A DNA stretch of 64,000 bases, taken from Pseudorhodobacter sp. MZDSW-24AT. Its GTDB lineage: Bacteria; Pseudomonadota; Alphaproteobacteria; Rhodobacterales; Rhodobacteraceae. Shown here piece by piece: positions 44,383 to 54,739 of the stretch. A program made the translations under genes and the position numbers. The notes beneath the pieces are model-generated. The model ran no database searches. It was not told the DNA's origin and was given only the letters and a program-made list of their open reading frames with translations. Numbering within the stretch: position 1 is the first letter of the stretch; every line of letters begins with the position of its first letter. The DNA is taken from positions 275,665 to 339,664 of the forward strand of contig NZ_PGOI01000001.1 in assembly GCF_002794355.1 (NCBI RefSeq). Reading direction: 5' to 3'.

Positions 44383-45768
44383 ATGTCGCAAAATCCGCCC
44401 AACCTCCGCCCCGATCTGGCCCCCAAACCCACCTTCACCGAGGCGCCCCGCCCCGGCCAGCCCACCATTGGCATGGTCTCGCTGGGCTGCCCCAAGGCGC
44501 TGGTCGATTCCGAACGCATCCTCACCCGGCTGCGCGCCGAAGGCTATGCGATCAGCCCCGATTACAAAGGCGCGGATGCGGTCATCGTCAACACCTGCGG
44601 CTTTCTCGACAGTGCCAAGGCCGAAAGTCTGGAGGCCATCGGCGAAGCCTTGCAGGAAAACGGCCGCGTGATCGTCACCGGCTGCCTTGGCGCCGAACCC
44701 GAATACATCACCGGCGCGCATCCGCGCGTGCTGGCCGTCACCGGCCCGCATCAATATGAAGCGGTGCTGGATGCCGTGCATGGCGCGGTGCCGCCTGCCC
44801 CCGATCCTTTCATTGATCTGCTGCCCGCCAGCGGCGTCAGCCTGACGCCCCGGCATTACAGCTATCTGAAGATTTCCGAAGGCTGCAACCACAAGTGCAA
44901 GTTCTGCATCATCCCCGACATGCGCGGCCGTCTGGTCAGCCGCCCGGCCCATGCCATCCTGCGCGAGGCGGAAAAGCTGGTCGAGGCGGGGGTGCGTGAG
45001 CTTTTGGTCATCAGTCAGGACACCTCGGCCTATGGGGTGGACCGCAAGCATGACCTGTCGCCTTGGAAAGGCGGCGAGGTGCGGGCCCACATCACCGATC
45101 TCGCCCGCGAGATGGGCAAGCTGGGGGCATGGGTGCGGCTGCATTACGTCTATCCCTACCCGCATGTGCGCGATTTGATCCCGCTGATGGCCGAAGGGCT
45201 GATCTTGCCCTATCTCGACATCCCGTTCCAACACGCGCATCCTGAAACGCTGCGGCGCATGGCGCGGCCTGCCGCTGCTGCCCGCACGCTGGACGAAATC
45301 GCCGCATGGCGCAGCCAATGCCCCGACATCACCCTGCGCTCGACCTTTATCGTTGGCTACCCCGGCGAGACCGAGGCCGAATTCCAAACCCTGCTCGACT
45401 GGCTGGACGAAGCGCAACTCGACCGTGTGGGCTGCTTCCAATATGAAAACGTCGCCGGTGCCCGCAGCAATGACCTGCCCGACCATGTGCCCGCCGAGGT
45501 CAAGCAAGACCGCTGGGACCGCTTCATGGAGAAGGCGCAAGCGATCTCGGAAGCCAAGCTCGCTGCCAAGGTGGGCCGCACCCTTCAGGTGATCGTGGAT
45601 GAGGTGGATGCCGAAGGCGCCACCTGCCGCACCATGGCCGATGCGCCGGAAATCGACGGCAACCTCTTCATCGACGAAGGCTTCGAGTCGCTCGCGCCCG
45701 GCGATCTGGTGACGGTTCAGGTGGACGAGGCAGGCGAATACGACCTTTGGGGCCATCTGGGCCGCTGA
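44383..45768 (+). CDS. rimO: Ribosomal protein S12 methylthiotransferase RimO
   Basis: Radical-SAM enzyme of 461 residues that methylthiolates an aspartate of ribosomal protein S12. The N-terminal domain begins [18 protein letters not shown], the radical-SAM cluster is [11 protein letters not shown] near residue 168, and the C-terminal TRAM domain ends the protein. RimO-type sequence ISQDTSAYG is present. The ATG at 44383 ([11 protein letters not shown]) was chosen on family grounds; the site upstream is weak. It stands next to the AsmA gene in divergent orientation. Confidence 0.96.
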   Translation: MSQNPPNLRPDLAPKPTFTEAPRPGQPTIGMVSLGCPKALVDSERILTRLRAEGYAISPDYKGADAVIVNTCGFLDSAKAESLEAIGEALQENGRVIVTGCLGAEPEYITGAHPRVLAVTGPHQYEAVLDAVHGAVPPAPDPFIDLLPASGVSLTPRHYSYLKISEGCNHKCKFCIIPDMRGRLVSRPAHAILREAEKLVEAGVRELLVISQDTSAYGVDRKHDLSPWKGGEVRAHITDLAREMGKLGAWVRLHYVYPYPHVRDLIPLMAEGLILPYLDIPFQHAHPETLRRMARPAAAARTLDEIAAWRSQCPDITLRSTFIVGYPGETEAEFQTLLDWLDEAQLDRVGCFQYENVAGARSNDLPDHVPAEVKQDRWDRFMEKAQAISEAKLAAKVGRTLQVIVDEVDAEGATCRTMADAPEIDGNLFIDEGFESLAPGDLVTVQVDEAGEYDLWGHLGR

Positions 45769-45894
45769 TCTGCGCGCGCCGGGCGGCGGATGCGTCTTGC
45801 GCCTTCGCCATTTTTCCGCAATGTCAGTGCCATGCAAGCCGCCCTTGCCAGCGGACCTTGCAAGGATGGCGCAGCACAGGAAGCGGAACCCGGA

Positions 45895-46458
45895 ATGCTT
45901 GACGTAAAGACAACTTCCCTGCCCGGCGTGCTCTTGCTGGTGCCGCGTCGCTTTGGCGATGCGCGGGGCTGGTTCTCGGAAACCTGGAACGCGCAGCGCA
46001 TGGCCGAGGCCGGGCTGGACCTTGCCTTCGTGCAGGACAACCATTCCTTTTCCGCCGAGGCCGGCACCTTGCGCGGGCTGCATTTCCAAAAGCCCCCCCG
46101 CGCGCAAGACAAACTGGTGCGCTGCACGCGCGGCGCGATCTTTGATGTGGCGGTCGACGTGCGGCAGGGCTCTGCCACCTATGGCCAATGGACCGGGGCC
46201 GAACTGACAGCCGACAATGGCCATCAGCTTCTGGTGCCCAAAGGCTTCCTGCACGGCTTCGTCACCTTGGTGGCCGACACCGAAGTGCAATACAAATGCA
46301 CCGATGTCTATGCCCCCGACTGCGATGGCGCGGTGTTGTGGAGCAGTTGCGGCATCGACTGGCCGCTGCCCGTCGCCGCCCCCATCCTGTCCGACAAGGA
46401 CCGCGTGGCCCCATCCTTTGCCGATTTTGACACTCCTTTTAAGGCGGACGCATCATGA
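45895..46458 (+). CDS. rfbC: dTDP-4-dehydrorhamnose 3,5-epimerase
   Basis: Cupin-fold epimerase of 187 residues, third step of dTDP-L-rhamnose synthesis. It shows [18 protein letters not shown] (catalytic His) and [26 protein letters not shown] family sequence. The ATG at 45895 follows GGAACCCGG and is more typical of the family than the longer reading from 45790. It overlaps rfbB by ATGA, opening the four-gene rhamnose operon. Confidence 0.95.
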   Translation: MLDVKTTSLPGVLLLVPRRFGDARGWFSETWNAQRMAEAGLDLAFVQDNHSFSAEAGTLRGLHFQKPPRAQDKLVRCTRGAIFDVAVDVRQGSATYGQWTGAELTADNGHQLLVPKGFLHGFVTLVADTEVQYKCTDVYAPDCDGAVLWSSCGIDWPLPVAAPILSDKDRVAPSFADFDTPFKADAS

Positions 46459-47495
46459 AGATCCTCATCACCGGTGGCGCGGGTTTCATCGGCTCCGCCG
46501 TGGTGCGCCTTGCGGTGGCGCGCGGGCATCATGTCATCAATCTCGACGCGCTCACCTATGCCGCCAATCTGGCCAATGTCGCCTCGGTCGGGAATTCGCC
46601 TCTCTACCATTTCGAACAGGCCGACATCCGCGACCGCGCTGCACTGGCCCGCATCTTCACTGCGCATGCCCCCGATGCGGTGATGCATCTGGCCGCCGAA
46701 AGCCATGTCGACCGGTCGATCGACGGGCCGGGCGATTTCATCGAAACCAACATCACCGGCACTTTCAACCTGCTCGAAGCCGCCCGCGCCCATTGGCAAG
46801 CGCAGGGCCGCCCCGATGGGTTCCGCTTCCACCACATCTCCACCGATGAGGTCTTCGGCTCCCTCGGCCCAACCGGCCAATTCACCGAAACCACGCCCTA
46901 CGATCCGCGCAGCCCCTATTCCGCCTCCAAGGCCGCCAGCGACCATCTGGTGCGCGCATGGCACGAAACCTATGGCCTGCCGGTGGTGCTGACCAATTGC
47001 TCCAACAATTACGGCCCCTTCCACTTCCCCGAAAAGCTGATCCCGGTGGTCATCCTGAACGCACTGCACGGCCGCCCGATCCCGGTCTATGGCCAAGGCG
47101 AAAACGTGCGCGACTGGCTTTACGTCGAAGACCACGCCGCGGCCCTGCTTTTGGCGCTGGAAAAAGGCGTGCCGGGGCGCAGCTATGCCATCGGCGGCGA
47201 GAATGAACGCCGCAACATCGACCTTGTGCGCACGATCTGCACCCTGCTCGACGAAATGCGCCCCAGTGGCGCGCCGCATGACCGGCTGATCACCTTCGTG
47301 ACCGACCGTCCCGGCCATGACGCGCGCTATGCCATCGATCCCAGCCGCATCCGCGACGAACTGGGCTGGTCGCCGTCCGTCACGGTCGAGGAAGGCTTGC
47401 GCCGCACTGTGCGCTGGTATCTCGACAACGAAGACTGGTGGCGCCCCCTGCTCGACCGTCAGGGTGTGGGCGAACGTCTGGGGACCAAGGCATGA
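46455..47495 (+). CDS. rfbB: dTDP-glucose 4,6-dehydratase
   Basis: Short-chain dehydrogenase-fold enzyme of 346 residues, second step of dTDP-L-rhamnose synthesis. The NAD site is [11 protein letters not shown], followed by [25 protein letters not shown] and the [10 protein letters not shown] catalytic pair. It overlaps rfbC and rfbD by 4 bases each. Length matches the family. Confidence 0.97.
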   Translation: MKILITGGAGFIGSAVVRLAVARGHHVINLDALTYAANLANVASVGNSPLYHFEQADIRDRAALARIFTAHAPDAVMHLAAESHVDRSIDGPGDFIETNITGTFNLLEAARAHWQAQGRPDGFRFHHISTDEVFGSLGPTGQFTETTPYDPRSPYSASKAASDHLVRAWHETYGLPVVLTNCSNNYGPFHFPEKLIPVVILNALHGRPIPVYGQGENVRDWLYVEDHAAALLLALEKGVPGRSYAIGGENERRNIDLVRTICTLLDEMRPSGAPHDRLITFVTDRPGHDARYAIDPSRIRDELGWSPSVTVEEGLRRTVRWYLDNEDWWRPLLDRQGVGERLGTKA

Positions 47496-48346
47496 GCCTT
47501 CTGGTCTTTGGCCAGACCGGGCAGGTGGCGCGTGCGCTGGCACGGCTGGCCCCCGAGGCCACCTATCTTGGCCGCGACCGCGCCGATCTGACAGACCCCG
47601 CCGCCTGCGCGCAGGCCATATTGCAAGCGCGGCCCACCGCCGTGATCAACGCCGCCGCCTATACGGCGGTGGACAAGGCGGAAAGTGACGAGGCCACGGC
47701 GCATCTCGTCAACGCCCTCGCCCCCGAAGCCATGGCGCAGGCCTGCGCCACGCTGGGCGTGCCTCTCGTGCATATCTCCACCGATTACGTCTTTGACGGC
47801 GCGGGCGACGCGGCCTTCCTGCCAACCGCGCCCGTCGCGCCCTTGGGCGCCTATGGCCGCACCAAGGCCGAAGGCGAAGCGCGGCTGCGGGCCACCGGGG
47901 CGGTGCATGCCATCCTGCGCACGTCGTGGGTCTTTTCGGCCGATGGCGCCAATTTCGTCAAGACGATGCTGCGGCTGTCGGAAACCCGCGACCGGCTGAC
48001 GGTGGTGGGCGATCAGACCGGCGGCCCCACCCCCGCCGCCGCCATCGCCCAAGCCTGCCTCACCATCGCGGCCCGCCTGCGCGAAGATCCCGCCCTCTCG
48101 GGCAGCTACCATTTCTCTGGCGCGCCTGCGACCACATGGGCCGCTTTCTCCCGCGCCATCTTTGCCCTCTCGGGCCGCAAGGTCGAGGTGGTGGACATCC
48201 CCACCGCCGATTACCCCACCCCCGCCCGCCGCCCGCTGAATTCGCGGCTCGACGGCACTTCCACCCTTGCCGCCTTTGGTCTGGCCCCGCCAGACTGGCA
48301 GGCAGGGCTGCGCGACACTCTGATCCAGCTGGAGGCTTTGGCATGA
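47492..48346 (+). CDS. rfbD: dTDP-4-dehydrorhamnose reductase
   Basis: NAD(P)H-dependent reductase of 284 residues, last step of dTDP-L-rhamnose synthesis. It starts [16 protein letters not shown], with [16 protein letters not shown] and [10 protein letters not shown] as family motifs, and the YGRTKAEGE catalytic pair. It overlaps rfbB and rfbA (ATGA) on either side, so all four rfb genes are coupled. The start is set by the overlap; a longer frame upstream is inside rfbB. Confidence 0.96.
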   Translation: MSLLVFGQTGQVARALARLAPEATYLGRDRADLTDPAACAQAILQARPTAVINAAAYTAVDKAESDEATAHLVNALAPEAMAQACATLGVPLVHISTDYVFDGAGDAAFLPTAPVAPLGAYGRTKAEGEARLRATGAVHAILRTSWVFSADGANFVKTMLRLSETRDRLTVVGDQTGGPTPAAAIAQACLTIAARLREDPALSGSYHFSGAPATTWAAFSRAIFALSGRKVEVVDIPTADYPTPARRPLNSRLDGTSTLAAFGLAPPDWQAGLRDTLIQLEALA

Positions 48347-49221
48347 CGACACGCAAGGGCATCATTCTGGCCGGCGGCTCCGGCACAAGGCTCTGGCCCA
48401 TCACCATGGGCGTGTCGAAACAGCTTTTGCCGATCTATGACAAGCCGATGATCTATTATCCGCTGTCCGCGCTGATGCTTTCTGGCATCCGCGAGATCGC
48501 CATCGTCACCACCCCCGAAGACCAGCCGCAGTTTCAGCGGCTGATGGGCGATGGCACACAATGGGGCCTGCGCTTTGAATGGATCGTGCAACCCTCACCC
48601 GACGGGCTCGCACAAGCCTATCTGCTGGCCGAGGATTTCCTGAACGGCGCGCCGTCTGCCATGGTGCTGGGCGACAACATCTTTTTCGGCCACGGCCTGC
48701 CTGAATTGCTCAAAGCCGCCGACAGCCGCGCCACCGGCGGCACCGTCTTTGGCTACCGGGTGACCGACCCCGAGCGTTATGGCGTGGTGGATTTCGACCG
48801 CAACGGCACCGTGCGCGAGATCGTGGAAAAACCCTCCGTCGCCCCGTCGAACTACGCGGTGACGGGCCTTTACTTCCTCGACGGGCGCGCGCCCGAACTG
48901 GCCCGCCAGATCAAACCCTCCCCGCGTGGCGAGCTTGAAATCGTCGATCTGCTTCAGATCTATCTGGCCGAAGGCACCCTGCAAGTGGAACAGATGGGGC
49001 GCGGCTATGCGTGGCTCGACACCGGCACCCATGAAAGCCTGCTCGACGCGGGCAATTTCGTGCGCACCCTGACCGGACGCCAAGGCCTGCAAGTCGGCTG
49101 CCCGGACGAGATCGCCTTCCACCTCGGCTGGATCACCAAGGACGATCTTCTCCGCCGTGCCGAGGTGTTCCGCAAGAACGACTACGGCAAGTATCTTCTC
49201 AACATTGCGCAACAGGCCTGA
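48343..49221 (+). CDS. rfbA: Glucose-1-phosphate thymidylyltransferase
   Basis: Nucleotidyltransferase of 292 residues, first step of dTDP-L-rhamnose synthesis. It begins KGIILAGGSGTRLWPITMGV followed by SKQLLPIYDKPMIYYPLSAL, with VLGDNIFFG near residue 107 and EIVEKP near 160. The ATG overlaps the rfbD stop. It ends the operon; a strong hairpin follows at 49229-49258. Confidence 0.97.
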   Translation: MTTRKGIILAGGSGTRLWPITMGVSKQLLPIYDKPMIYYPLSALMLSGIREIAIVTTPEDQPQFQRLMGDGTQWGLRFEWIVQPSPDGLAQAYLLAEDFLNGAPSAMVLGDNIFFGHGLPELLKAADSRATGGTVFGYRVTDPERYGVVDFDRNGTVREIVEKPSVAPSNYAVTGLYFLDGRAPELARQIKPSPRGELEIVDLLQIYLAEGTLQVEQMGRGYAWLDTGTHESLLDAGNFVRTLTGRQGLQVGCPDEIAFHLGWITKDDLLRRAEVFRKNDYGKYLLNIAQQA

Positions 49222-49228
49222 CGCCCCC

Positions 49229-49258
49229 CCCCGCTTGGCCGCCAAGGCCAAGTCGGGG
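49229..49258 (+). terminator. Strong hairpin after rfbA
   Basis: CCCCGCTTGGCC pairs with GGCCAAGTCGGGG (one bulged base) over a 5-base loop. It lies just past the rfbA stop. There is no T-run, so it may be a Rho-assisted or mRNA-stabilising structure. Confidence 0.5.
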
Positions 49259-49435
49259 AATCTCGGCCCCTGTCAGCGCCTTGGCGCCCGACCCTCACCC
49301 TCAGCCCCGATCCGCGCACAAGACCTTTGCGCGCATGTAAGCTTTTGTAGACAACCTCAGGCGGATGCTGTTCAGTCTGCGGCGACGGGGTGAAAACACC
49401 GGACAGAATCGGTGCAGTGTAGGTGACGCAGGACG

Positions 49436-50551
49436 ATGGCGGGACTGTCTCCCAAGATGGTGTTGGTGTGTGTCGGCATGTCTGCGCTTGCCGCCTGTTC
49501 CATCCCTCGCGGCGCCGCCCTCCAGTCCGAGGTTCTGCGCGGCCAGACCGATGACACTGCCGATTTTCAGGTCGTCCATGTCACCCGCACCACGGCGGCT
49601 CAGGTCGCACATTGGCCCCCGACCGGCTGGCCCGGCGCCTATCGCTGGTTGCCCAACAGCTCTGGCGCCAACAGCCCGCTGATCGCCTCGGGCGACAAGA
49701 TCTCGCTGGTGATCTGGGACCCTCAGTCCAATTCGCTGATCGCCGCCGAAGGGCAGCGCTCTGTCACCTTGCCCAATCTCACCGTCTCGCCCGAAGGCAC
49801 GCTTTTCGTGCCCTATGTCGGCGATGTGTCGGTGCGCGGCAAAACCCCGTCGCAGGTCAGAACCGAAATCGAAACCGCGCTTGCCCCCACCGTGCCCTCA
49901 GCGCAGGTGCAGCTCACGGTCGAAGTGGGGCGGCTGAACTCGGTCGATATCGTCACCGGGGTGGGGCGCGCCGGGACCTATCCGCTGATGGACCGCAACA
50001 CCACCATCCTGTCGCTGATCGCGCAGGCCGGTGGCGTGGAAACCACCCTGCGCAACCCGCTGGTGCGGCTGATCCGAGATGGCCATACCTATGAAATCCG
50101 CTCGGAAAGCCTGTTTTCCGAAGCCTCGAAAAACGTCCTGATGAAAGGCGGCGACAAGATCTTTGTCGAGGAAGACCGCCGCTTCTTCACCGCTCTGGGC
50201 GCCAGCGGACGCGAAGATCTGATCTATTTCGACCGCGATGAAGTCACCGCGATGGAGGCTCTGTCACGCGCGGGCGGGCTGGTCGACGCCCGCGCCGACC
50301 CGAAAGGCATCCTCGTGCTGCGCAACTATGACGCGAAGGCGCTGCGGCGCGACGGCAGCGGCCCCAAGAAATCACAAGTGGTCTTTGCCATCGACCTGAC
50401 AAGCGCGGCGGGGCTGTTTGCCGCCAGATCCTTCAAGATCAACCCGCATGACACGGTTCTGGTCACGGAATCGCCCATGATTGTCACCTCATCGGTCATC
50501 GGACTGATCGGCAGCGCCTTCGGATTGCGCAACCAGGCCGTGTCTGACTGA
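49436..50551 (+). CDS. Polysaccharide export outer-membrane lipoprotein (Wza/KpsD-like)
   Basis: Predicted lipoprotein of 371 residues. The N-terminal signal ends in a lipobox, SALAAC, with the modified cysteine at about residue 21. Residues about 80-170 match the Poly_export domain (SGDKISLVIWD, VSPEGTLFVPYVGDVSV), followed by SLBB-like repeats (GVGRAGTYPLMDRNTTILSLIAQAGG). The end is not long enough for the C-terminal helix of E. coli Wza to be confident, but a hydrophobic stretch (IVTSSVIGLIGSAF) is present. It would form the exit channel for the capsule or exopolysaccharide made by this locus. Confidence 0.9.
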   Translation: MAGLSPKMVLVCVGMSALAACSIPRGAALQSEVLRGQTDDTADFQVVHVTRTTAAQVAHWPPTGWPGAYRWLPNSSGANSPLIASGDKISLVIWDPQSNSLIAAEGQRSVTLPNLTVSPEGTLFVPYVGDVSVRGKTPSQVRTEIETALAPTVPSAQVQLTVEVGRLNSVDIVTGVGRAGTYPLMDRNTTILSLIAQAGGVETTLRNPLVRLIRDGHTYEIRSESLFSEASKNVLMKGGDKIFVEEDRRFFTALGASGREDLIYFDRDEVTAMEALSRAGGLVDARADPKGILVLRNYDAKALRRDGSGPKKSQVVFAIDLTSAAGLFAARSFKINPHDTVLVTESPMIVTSSVIGLIGSAFGLRNQAVSD

Positions 50552-50791
50552 TGAAGCGCAGTTTGCCGCGCGCGGCATTTGACGCAAAGGGGCGGCGGCT
50601 TTAGGAACGCAGGAACAGGGCGCGGCATCAGGCCGCGCGCCCCGCCCCTGACCGGAACAGCTGTGACGACCATGAGACGCGCGACAACACCGATGTGCCC
50701 GGATGCGCCCTGACCCCCTCGCCTTTCGTGGCCTTGCGGGCGCAGGCCCGCGCACGCCGCATGGGGGCACGGCGCAAAAGGAACGTGACCG

Positions 50792-51760
50792 ATGAAGATC
50801 TATCTCGCAGGGCATCGCGGAATGGTCGGCAGCGCGATCTTGCGCAGGCTTCAGGCGCGTAAAGCCGCCGGAGAGGATCTGCATCTGCTGACCCGCACCC
50901 GTGCCGAGCTTGATCTGACCGATCAGCAGGCGGTGCGCGATTTCCTGCAGGCCGAACGCCCCGATCTGGTGATCCTCGCGGCGGCCAAGGTGGGGGGCAT
51001 TCACGCCAACAACACCTATCCTGCCGATTTCATTTATGAAAACCTGATGATCGAATGCAATGTGATCCATCAGGCCTTTGCCGCCGGGGTGAGGCGGCTC
51101 TTGCAGCTTGGTTCGTCCTGCATCTACCCCAAGGCGGTGCCGCAGCCGATGCGCGAAGAGGCGCTGCTCACCGGCACGCTGGAACCGACCAACGAACCCT
51201 ATGCCATCGCCAAGATCGCAGGCATCAAGCTGTGCGAAAGCTACAACCGTCAGCACGGGGTGGATTACCGCTCGGTCATGCCGACCAATCTTTACGGCCC
51301 GGGCGACAATTTCCACCCCGAGAACGCGCATGTCTTGCCCGCCTTGATCCGCCGCTTTCACGAAGCCGCTCAAAGCGGCGCGGCCGAGGTCATCATCTGG
51401 GGCACCGGCACGCCGATGCGCGAATTCCTGCATGTCGATGACATGGCCGAAGCCGCGCTCTTCGTGCTCGACCTGCCCAAGGCGACCTATGAGGCGAACA
51501 CCCAAGCGATGCTCAGCCATATCAACGTGGGCTCGGGCAGCGATGTCTCGATCCTTGATCTGGCGCGGATGATCGCACGGATCACCGGCTTTCAGGGCCG
51601 CATCACCCCCGACCCGACCAAGCCCGACGGCACCCTGCGCAAGCTGATGGATGTCAGCCGCCTCGCGCGGATGGGCTGGCAGGCGAAGATCCCGCTCGAA
51701 ACCGGCGTCGCGGAAACCTATCAATGGTTTCTGGCCCACCCGACAACCTTTCGCAACTGA
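50792..51760 (+). CDS. fcl: GDP-L-fucose synthase
   Basis: Bifunctional epimerase-reductase of 322 residues that converts GDP-4-keto-6-deoxymannose into GDP-L-fucose. The NADP site is [15 protein letters not shown], with LGSSCIYPK and the [12 protein letters not shown] catalytic pair. Its ribosome-binding site is AAGGAACG. It precedes manC by 12 bases. The enzyme that makes its substrate (gmd) is not in the window. Confidence 0.95.
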   Translation: MKIYLAGHRGMVGSAILRRLQARKAAGEDLHLLTRTRAELDLTDQQAVRDFLQAERPDLVILAAAKVGGIHANNTYPADFIYENLMIECNVIHQAFAAGVRRLLQLGSSCIYPKAVPQPMREEALLTGTLEPTNEPYAIAKIAGIKLCESYNRQHGVDYRSVMPTNLYGPGDNFHPENAHVLPALIRRFHEAAQSGAAEVIIWGTGTPMREFLHVDDMAEAALFVLDLPKATYEANTQAMLSHINVGSGSDVSILDLARMIARITGFQGRITPDPTKPDGTLRKLMDVSRLARMGWQAKIPLETGVAETYQWFLAHPTTFRN

Positions 51761-51772
51761 CAGGCCTATTTC

Positions 51773-53218
51773 ATGACAGATTTCATCCATCCCGTTCTTC
51801 TGTGCGGCGGCTCGGGCACCCGGCTTTGGCCCTTGTCCCGCAAATCCTTTCCCAAGCAATTCTCCCGCCTGACCGGGGTGGAAAGCCTGTTCCAAGGCGC
51901 CGCGCGGCGTCTGATGGGGCCGGGCTTTGCCGCGCCCGTCGTCATCACCGGCAATGATTTCCGCTTCATCGTGGTCGAACAGCTGGCCGCCATCGAAACC
52001 AGCCCGCAGGCCATCCTGATCGAGCCCGAAGGCCGCAACACCGCCCCGGCGGTGTTGGCCGCGGCGCTGCACCTGCGCGCCACGAACCCCGACGCCCTGC
52101 TGCTGGTGGCCCCTTCTGACCATGTGGTCCCCGATGCCGATGCGTTCCGTGCCGCCGTGCAGGCGGCGGCCCCGCGCGCGCGCGCGGGCGACATCGTCAC
52201 CTTCGGCATCACGCCGACCCGGCCCGAAACCGGGTACGGCTATCTCGAACTTGCCCCCGGCGCCGATCCGCGCGCCCAAGAGCCGCAGCCCCTCGCGCGC
52301 TTTGTCGAAAAGCCGAAAGCCGCGCAAGCCGAAGCCATGATCGCCGCCGGCAATTTCCTGTGGAACGCCGGGATCTTCCTCTTTACCGCCGAAACGCTGG
52401 TGCAGGCCTTCCGCACCCACGCGCCCGTGGTGCTGGACCCGGTCAGCACCGCCGTGGCCGAGGCCCGGCCCGACCTTGGCTTCAGCCGCCTTGATGCCAC
52501 CGCTTGGGCGCAAGTGCCCGATATTTCGGTGGATTACGCCATCATGGAAAAGGCCTCGAACCTTGCGGTGATGCCCTTCTCGGCGGGATGGTCCGATCTG
52601 GGCGGCTGGGACGCGGTCTGGCAGGAGGCAGGCCCCGATGCCGCGGGAAATGTCGCCTCGGACAATGCCACCGCCATCGGCTGCGAAGACACCCTCTTGC
52701 GCTCGGAATCGCCCCGGGTGGAACTCGTGGGCATCGGGCTGAAAGACATCATCGCGGTGGCCACCACCGATGCCGTGCTGGTCGCGCATAAATCGCAAAG
52801 CCAGCGCGTGAAAGAGGCGGTCGCCGCCTTGCAGGCCAAGGGCCGCGCGCAGGCCACCACCTTCCCCACCGACCACCGCCCTTGGGGCATGTTCGAAAGC
52901 CTCGTGATCGGCGCACGCTTTCAGGTCAAGCGCATCGTGGTGAACCCCGGCGCGGCGCTCAGCCTGCAATCGCACCACCACCGCTCGGAACACTGGATCG
53001 TTGTCGAAGGCACCGCGCGGGTGACGGTGGATGATCAGGTGAGGCTGGTGACAGAGAACCAGTCCGTCTACATCCCCTTGGGGGCCGTGCACCGCATGGA
53101 AAACCCCGGCAAGGTGCCGATGGTGCTGATCGAGGTGCAGACGGGCAGCTATCTGGGTGAGGATGACATCATCCGCTACGAAGATGTCTATTCCCGTGGC
53201 CAAGGCGCCAAGGGCTAA
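51773..53218 (+). CDS. manC: Mannose-1-phosphate guanylyltransferase / mannose-6-phosphate isomerase
   Basis: Bifunctional enzyme of 481 residues. The N-terminal GDP-mannose pyrophosphorylase domain begins LLCGGSGTRLWPLSRKSFPKQ; FVEKPKAAQAEAMIAAGNFLWNAGIFLF is family-typical. The C-terminal cupin isomerase domain has LQSHHHRSEHWIVVEGTA. It supplies GDP-mannose, used directly or as precursor of GDP-fucose. It is 12 bases after fcl and 18 bases before an unknown gene. Confidence 0.95.
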   Translation: MTDFIHPVLLCGGSGTRLWPLSRKSFPKQFSRLTGVESLFQGAARRLMGPGFAAPVVITGNDFRFIVVEQLAAIETSPQAILIEPEGRNTAPAVLAAALHLRATNPDALLLVAPSDHVVPDADAFRAAVQAAAPRARAGDIVTFGITPTRPETGYGYLELAPGADPRAQEPQPLARFVEKPKAAQAEAMIAAGNFLWNAGIFLFTAETLVQAFRTHAPVVLDPVSTAVAEARPDLGFSRLDATAWAQVPDISVDYAIMEKASNLAVMPFSAGWSDLGGWDAVWQEAGPDAAGNVASDNATAIGCEDTLLRSESPRVELVGIGLKDIIAVATTDAVLVAHKSQSQRVKEAVAALQAKGRAQATTFPTDHRPWGMFESLVIGARFQVKRIVVNPGAALSLQSHHHRSEHWIVVEGTARVTVDDQVRLVTENQSVYIPLGAVHRMENPGKVPMVLIEVQTGSYLGEDDIIRYEDVYSRGQGAKG

Positions 53219-53236
53219 GGTCCGGCATCCACCCCC

Positions 53237-53815
53237 ATGACACATCCGGTGATCGCCGAAACCACCGCCACCCTCGCCCGACTGCGCAAGGCCCGCTTGC
53301 GTGGCCGGGCCGAGGAAAGCCAGCACCTGTCGCCCAATGTCTATTTCTGCTGGGACAAGGCGCAAGGCGCGGCGGACATCACGCTCACCCCCGCCCCCGG
53401 GGCGCTCCTCACCGCCGAAATCGCCGTGAGCGGCGCCCCCGGCTGGTTCACCCTGAACATCGGTCTGGGGGCCGGGGCCTTTGCCCCCGGCGGCGCCTTC
53501 GGGCTGGCCCTTGCCGCCAGCAGCAGCCAGCCGATCACCCTGCACCCGTTCCTGCGCTCTGCCTTTGGCGAGACGCGCCACGACACCCACCTGACCGAAT
53601 CCCTCCGCCTCGGCCCCGATCTTGCGCCGCGCCTCGCGCTGCACCGCATCCGCCCGCAAGATGCCATGGCGCAGAGCAACGGTTTCCACACGCTCATCCT
53701 GCCGCTGCCTTGCGCGCGCTTCCGGCTCCACCTGCAAGACATGCGCGCCTTTCATGTTCCGCCGCAGCCCGGGGCGCCCTTGCCGCCGTCCACGCTTTCG
53801 GCCCTCGCGCGCTGA
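53237..53815 (+). CDS. Protein of unknown function next to manC
   Basis: Open frame of 192 residues starting MTHPVIAETTATLARLRKAR. No signal peptide or membrane segment. The middle (residues about 40-165) is rich in alternating hydrophobic residues and glycines (ITLTPAPGALLTAEIAVSG, WFTLNIGLGAGAF), as expected of a β-sandwich such as a carbohydrate-binding fold. I recognise no family. It follows manC by 18 bases on the same strand and is probably co-transcribed; it converges with the putative fucosyltransferase. A role in the polysaccharide locus is likely only by position. Confidence 0.7.
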   Translation: MTHPVIAETTATLARLRKARLRGRAEESQHLSPNVYFCWDKAQGAADITLTPAPGALLTAEIAVSGAPGWFTLNIGLGAGAFAPGGAFGLALAASSSQPITLHPFLRSAFGETRHDTHLTESLRLGPDLAPRLALHRIRPQDAMAQSNGFHTLILPLPCARFRLHLQDMRAFHVPPQPGAPLPPSTLSALAR

Positions 53816-53826
53816 CCTGCCCGGCC

Positions 53827-54726
53827 TCAGAAATCGATGCCGCTTTTCTCCACCGGTCGGAATTGCCGCGCCAACCGCTGCGCCATGTCGGAAAACGAGC
53901 TCCAGTGGCTGGCCAACAGTCGCGGCGCCGCGGTCAGCAGCATCAAATCGGCCAGCGCATATTGCAACTGCCGCGCCGAGCGATCAAAGCGGTCGCGCGG
54001 CAGAAAGCGGATGCGCGCGCCAAAACGCTCTTGCAAGGCAGCATAGGTCGCCGCCAGATCCGCCGCCACAAAGGCGCTTTGCGCGCCTTGGTCGAACAGG
54101 GTCTCCAGCCGCGCGGCAAAGCGGCCCACATCACTTTTCTGCCGCCACATCACCAACTCGGCATGGCGCTCGGGCGGCCAGTTCTCCGGGGCTTCATAGG
54201 GCAGATGGTCAAACGCCGGTCCGGTTCCCATCCGGATATGCACCGCCACATCCGATGGATGCGGCACCTCGGCCACCAAGTCCAGCACTTCTGCCGCAGG
54301 GGTCAGGCTGTGCAGAAACGCCTGCTCGCGGGCCAGTGATGCAAATGGCCCCGTCAGCGCATAGGCGGATCGGATGAACACATCCCCGCCCTTGTCTCCC
54401 GCTGCCAGAATCGGCGCGCCATGGCGCGACCCGGGCTCGATCTCCATATCATTGTGCACATAGGCGGCGCGCTCGCGGAACAGATCGGCCGCCGCATCCT
54501 CCAGCACCGGGCCGGGATAGCGCAGCACATCGGACAACCGCGCCGCGCAATGCGCATCGGGCCGCCAGACCACCACCAGCTGGCGGTCGGTCGCCTCGGC
54601 AATCGCCGCGGCCGAGGCCATGGCCCGCAGCCGGTTGCACAGCCCATGCTGCACATCGATGAACAGATGCGCGCGTGAACGCAGCCGCGCCGGGGCTGCC
54701 AAGCCCGGATCATGCGGCGCGCTCAT
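53827..54726 (-). CDS. Putative fucosyltransferase-like glycosyltransferase (NodZ-like)
   Basis: Cytoplasmic protein of about 299 residues. It has the arrangement of NodZ/α-1,6-fucosyltransferase-like enzymes: an N-terminal HLFIDVQHGLCNRLRAMASA with ATDRQLVVVWRPDAHCAARLSDV, then VAVHIRMGTGPAFD (HxRxG motif) near residue 165, and a C-terminal LLTAAPRLLASHWSSFSDMA. These are features of GDP-fucose-using enzymes, and fcl and manC lie 2-3 kb upstream. The ATG at 54726 is 13 bases after the stop of the coiled-coil gene. Assignment to fucose is inference. Confidence 0.65.
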   Translation of the reverse strand: MSAPHDPGLAAPARLRSRAHLFIDVQHGLCNRLRAMASAAAIAEATDRQLVVVWRPDAHCAARLSDVLRYPGPVLEDAAADLFRERAAYVHNDMEIEPGSRHGAPILAAGDKGGDVFIRSAYALTGPFASLAREQAFLHSLTPAAEVLDLVAEVPHPSDVAVHIRMGTGPAFDHLPYEAPENWPPERHAELVMWRQKSDVGRFAARLETLFDQGAQSAFVAADLAATYAALQERFGARIRFLPRDRFDRSARQLQYALADLMLLTAAPRLLASHWSSFSDMAQRLARQFRPVEKSGIDF

Positions 54727-54739
54727 CGACGCGCCCGCG

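Noticed and set aside
50489..53755. Very long minus-strand frame (about 1088 codons) opposite fcl and manC
   Set aside because: Antisense to well-supported genes with clear motifs; composition is typical of a high-GC shadow frame.
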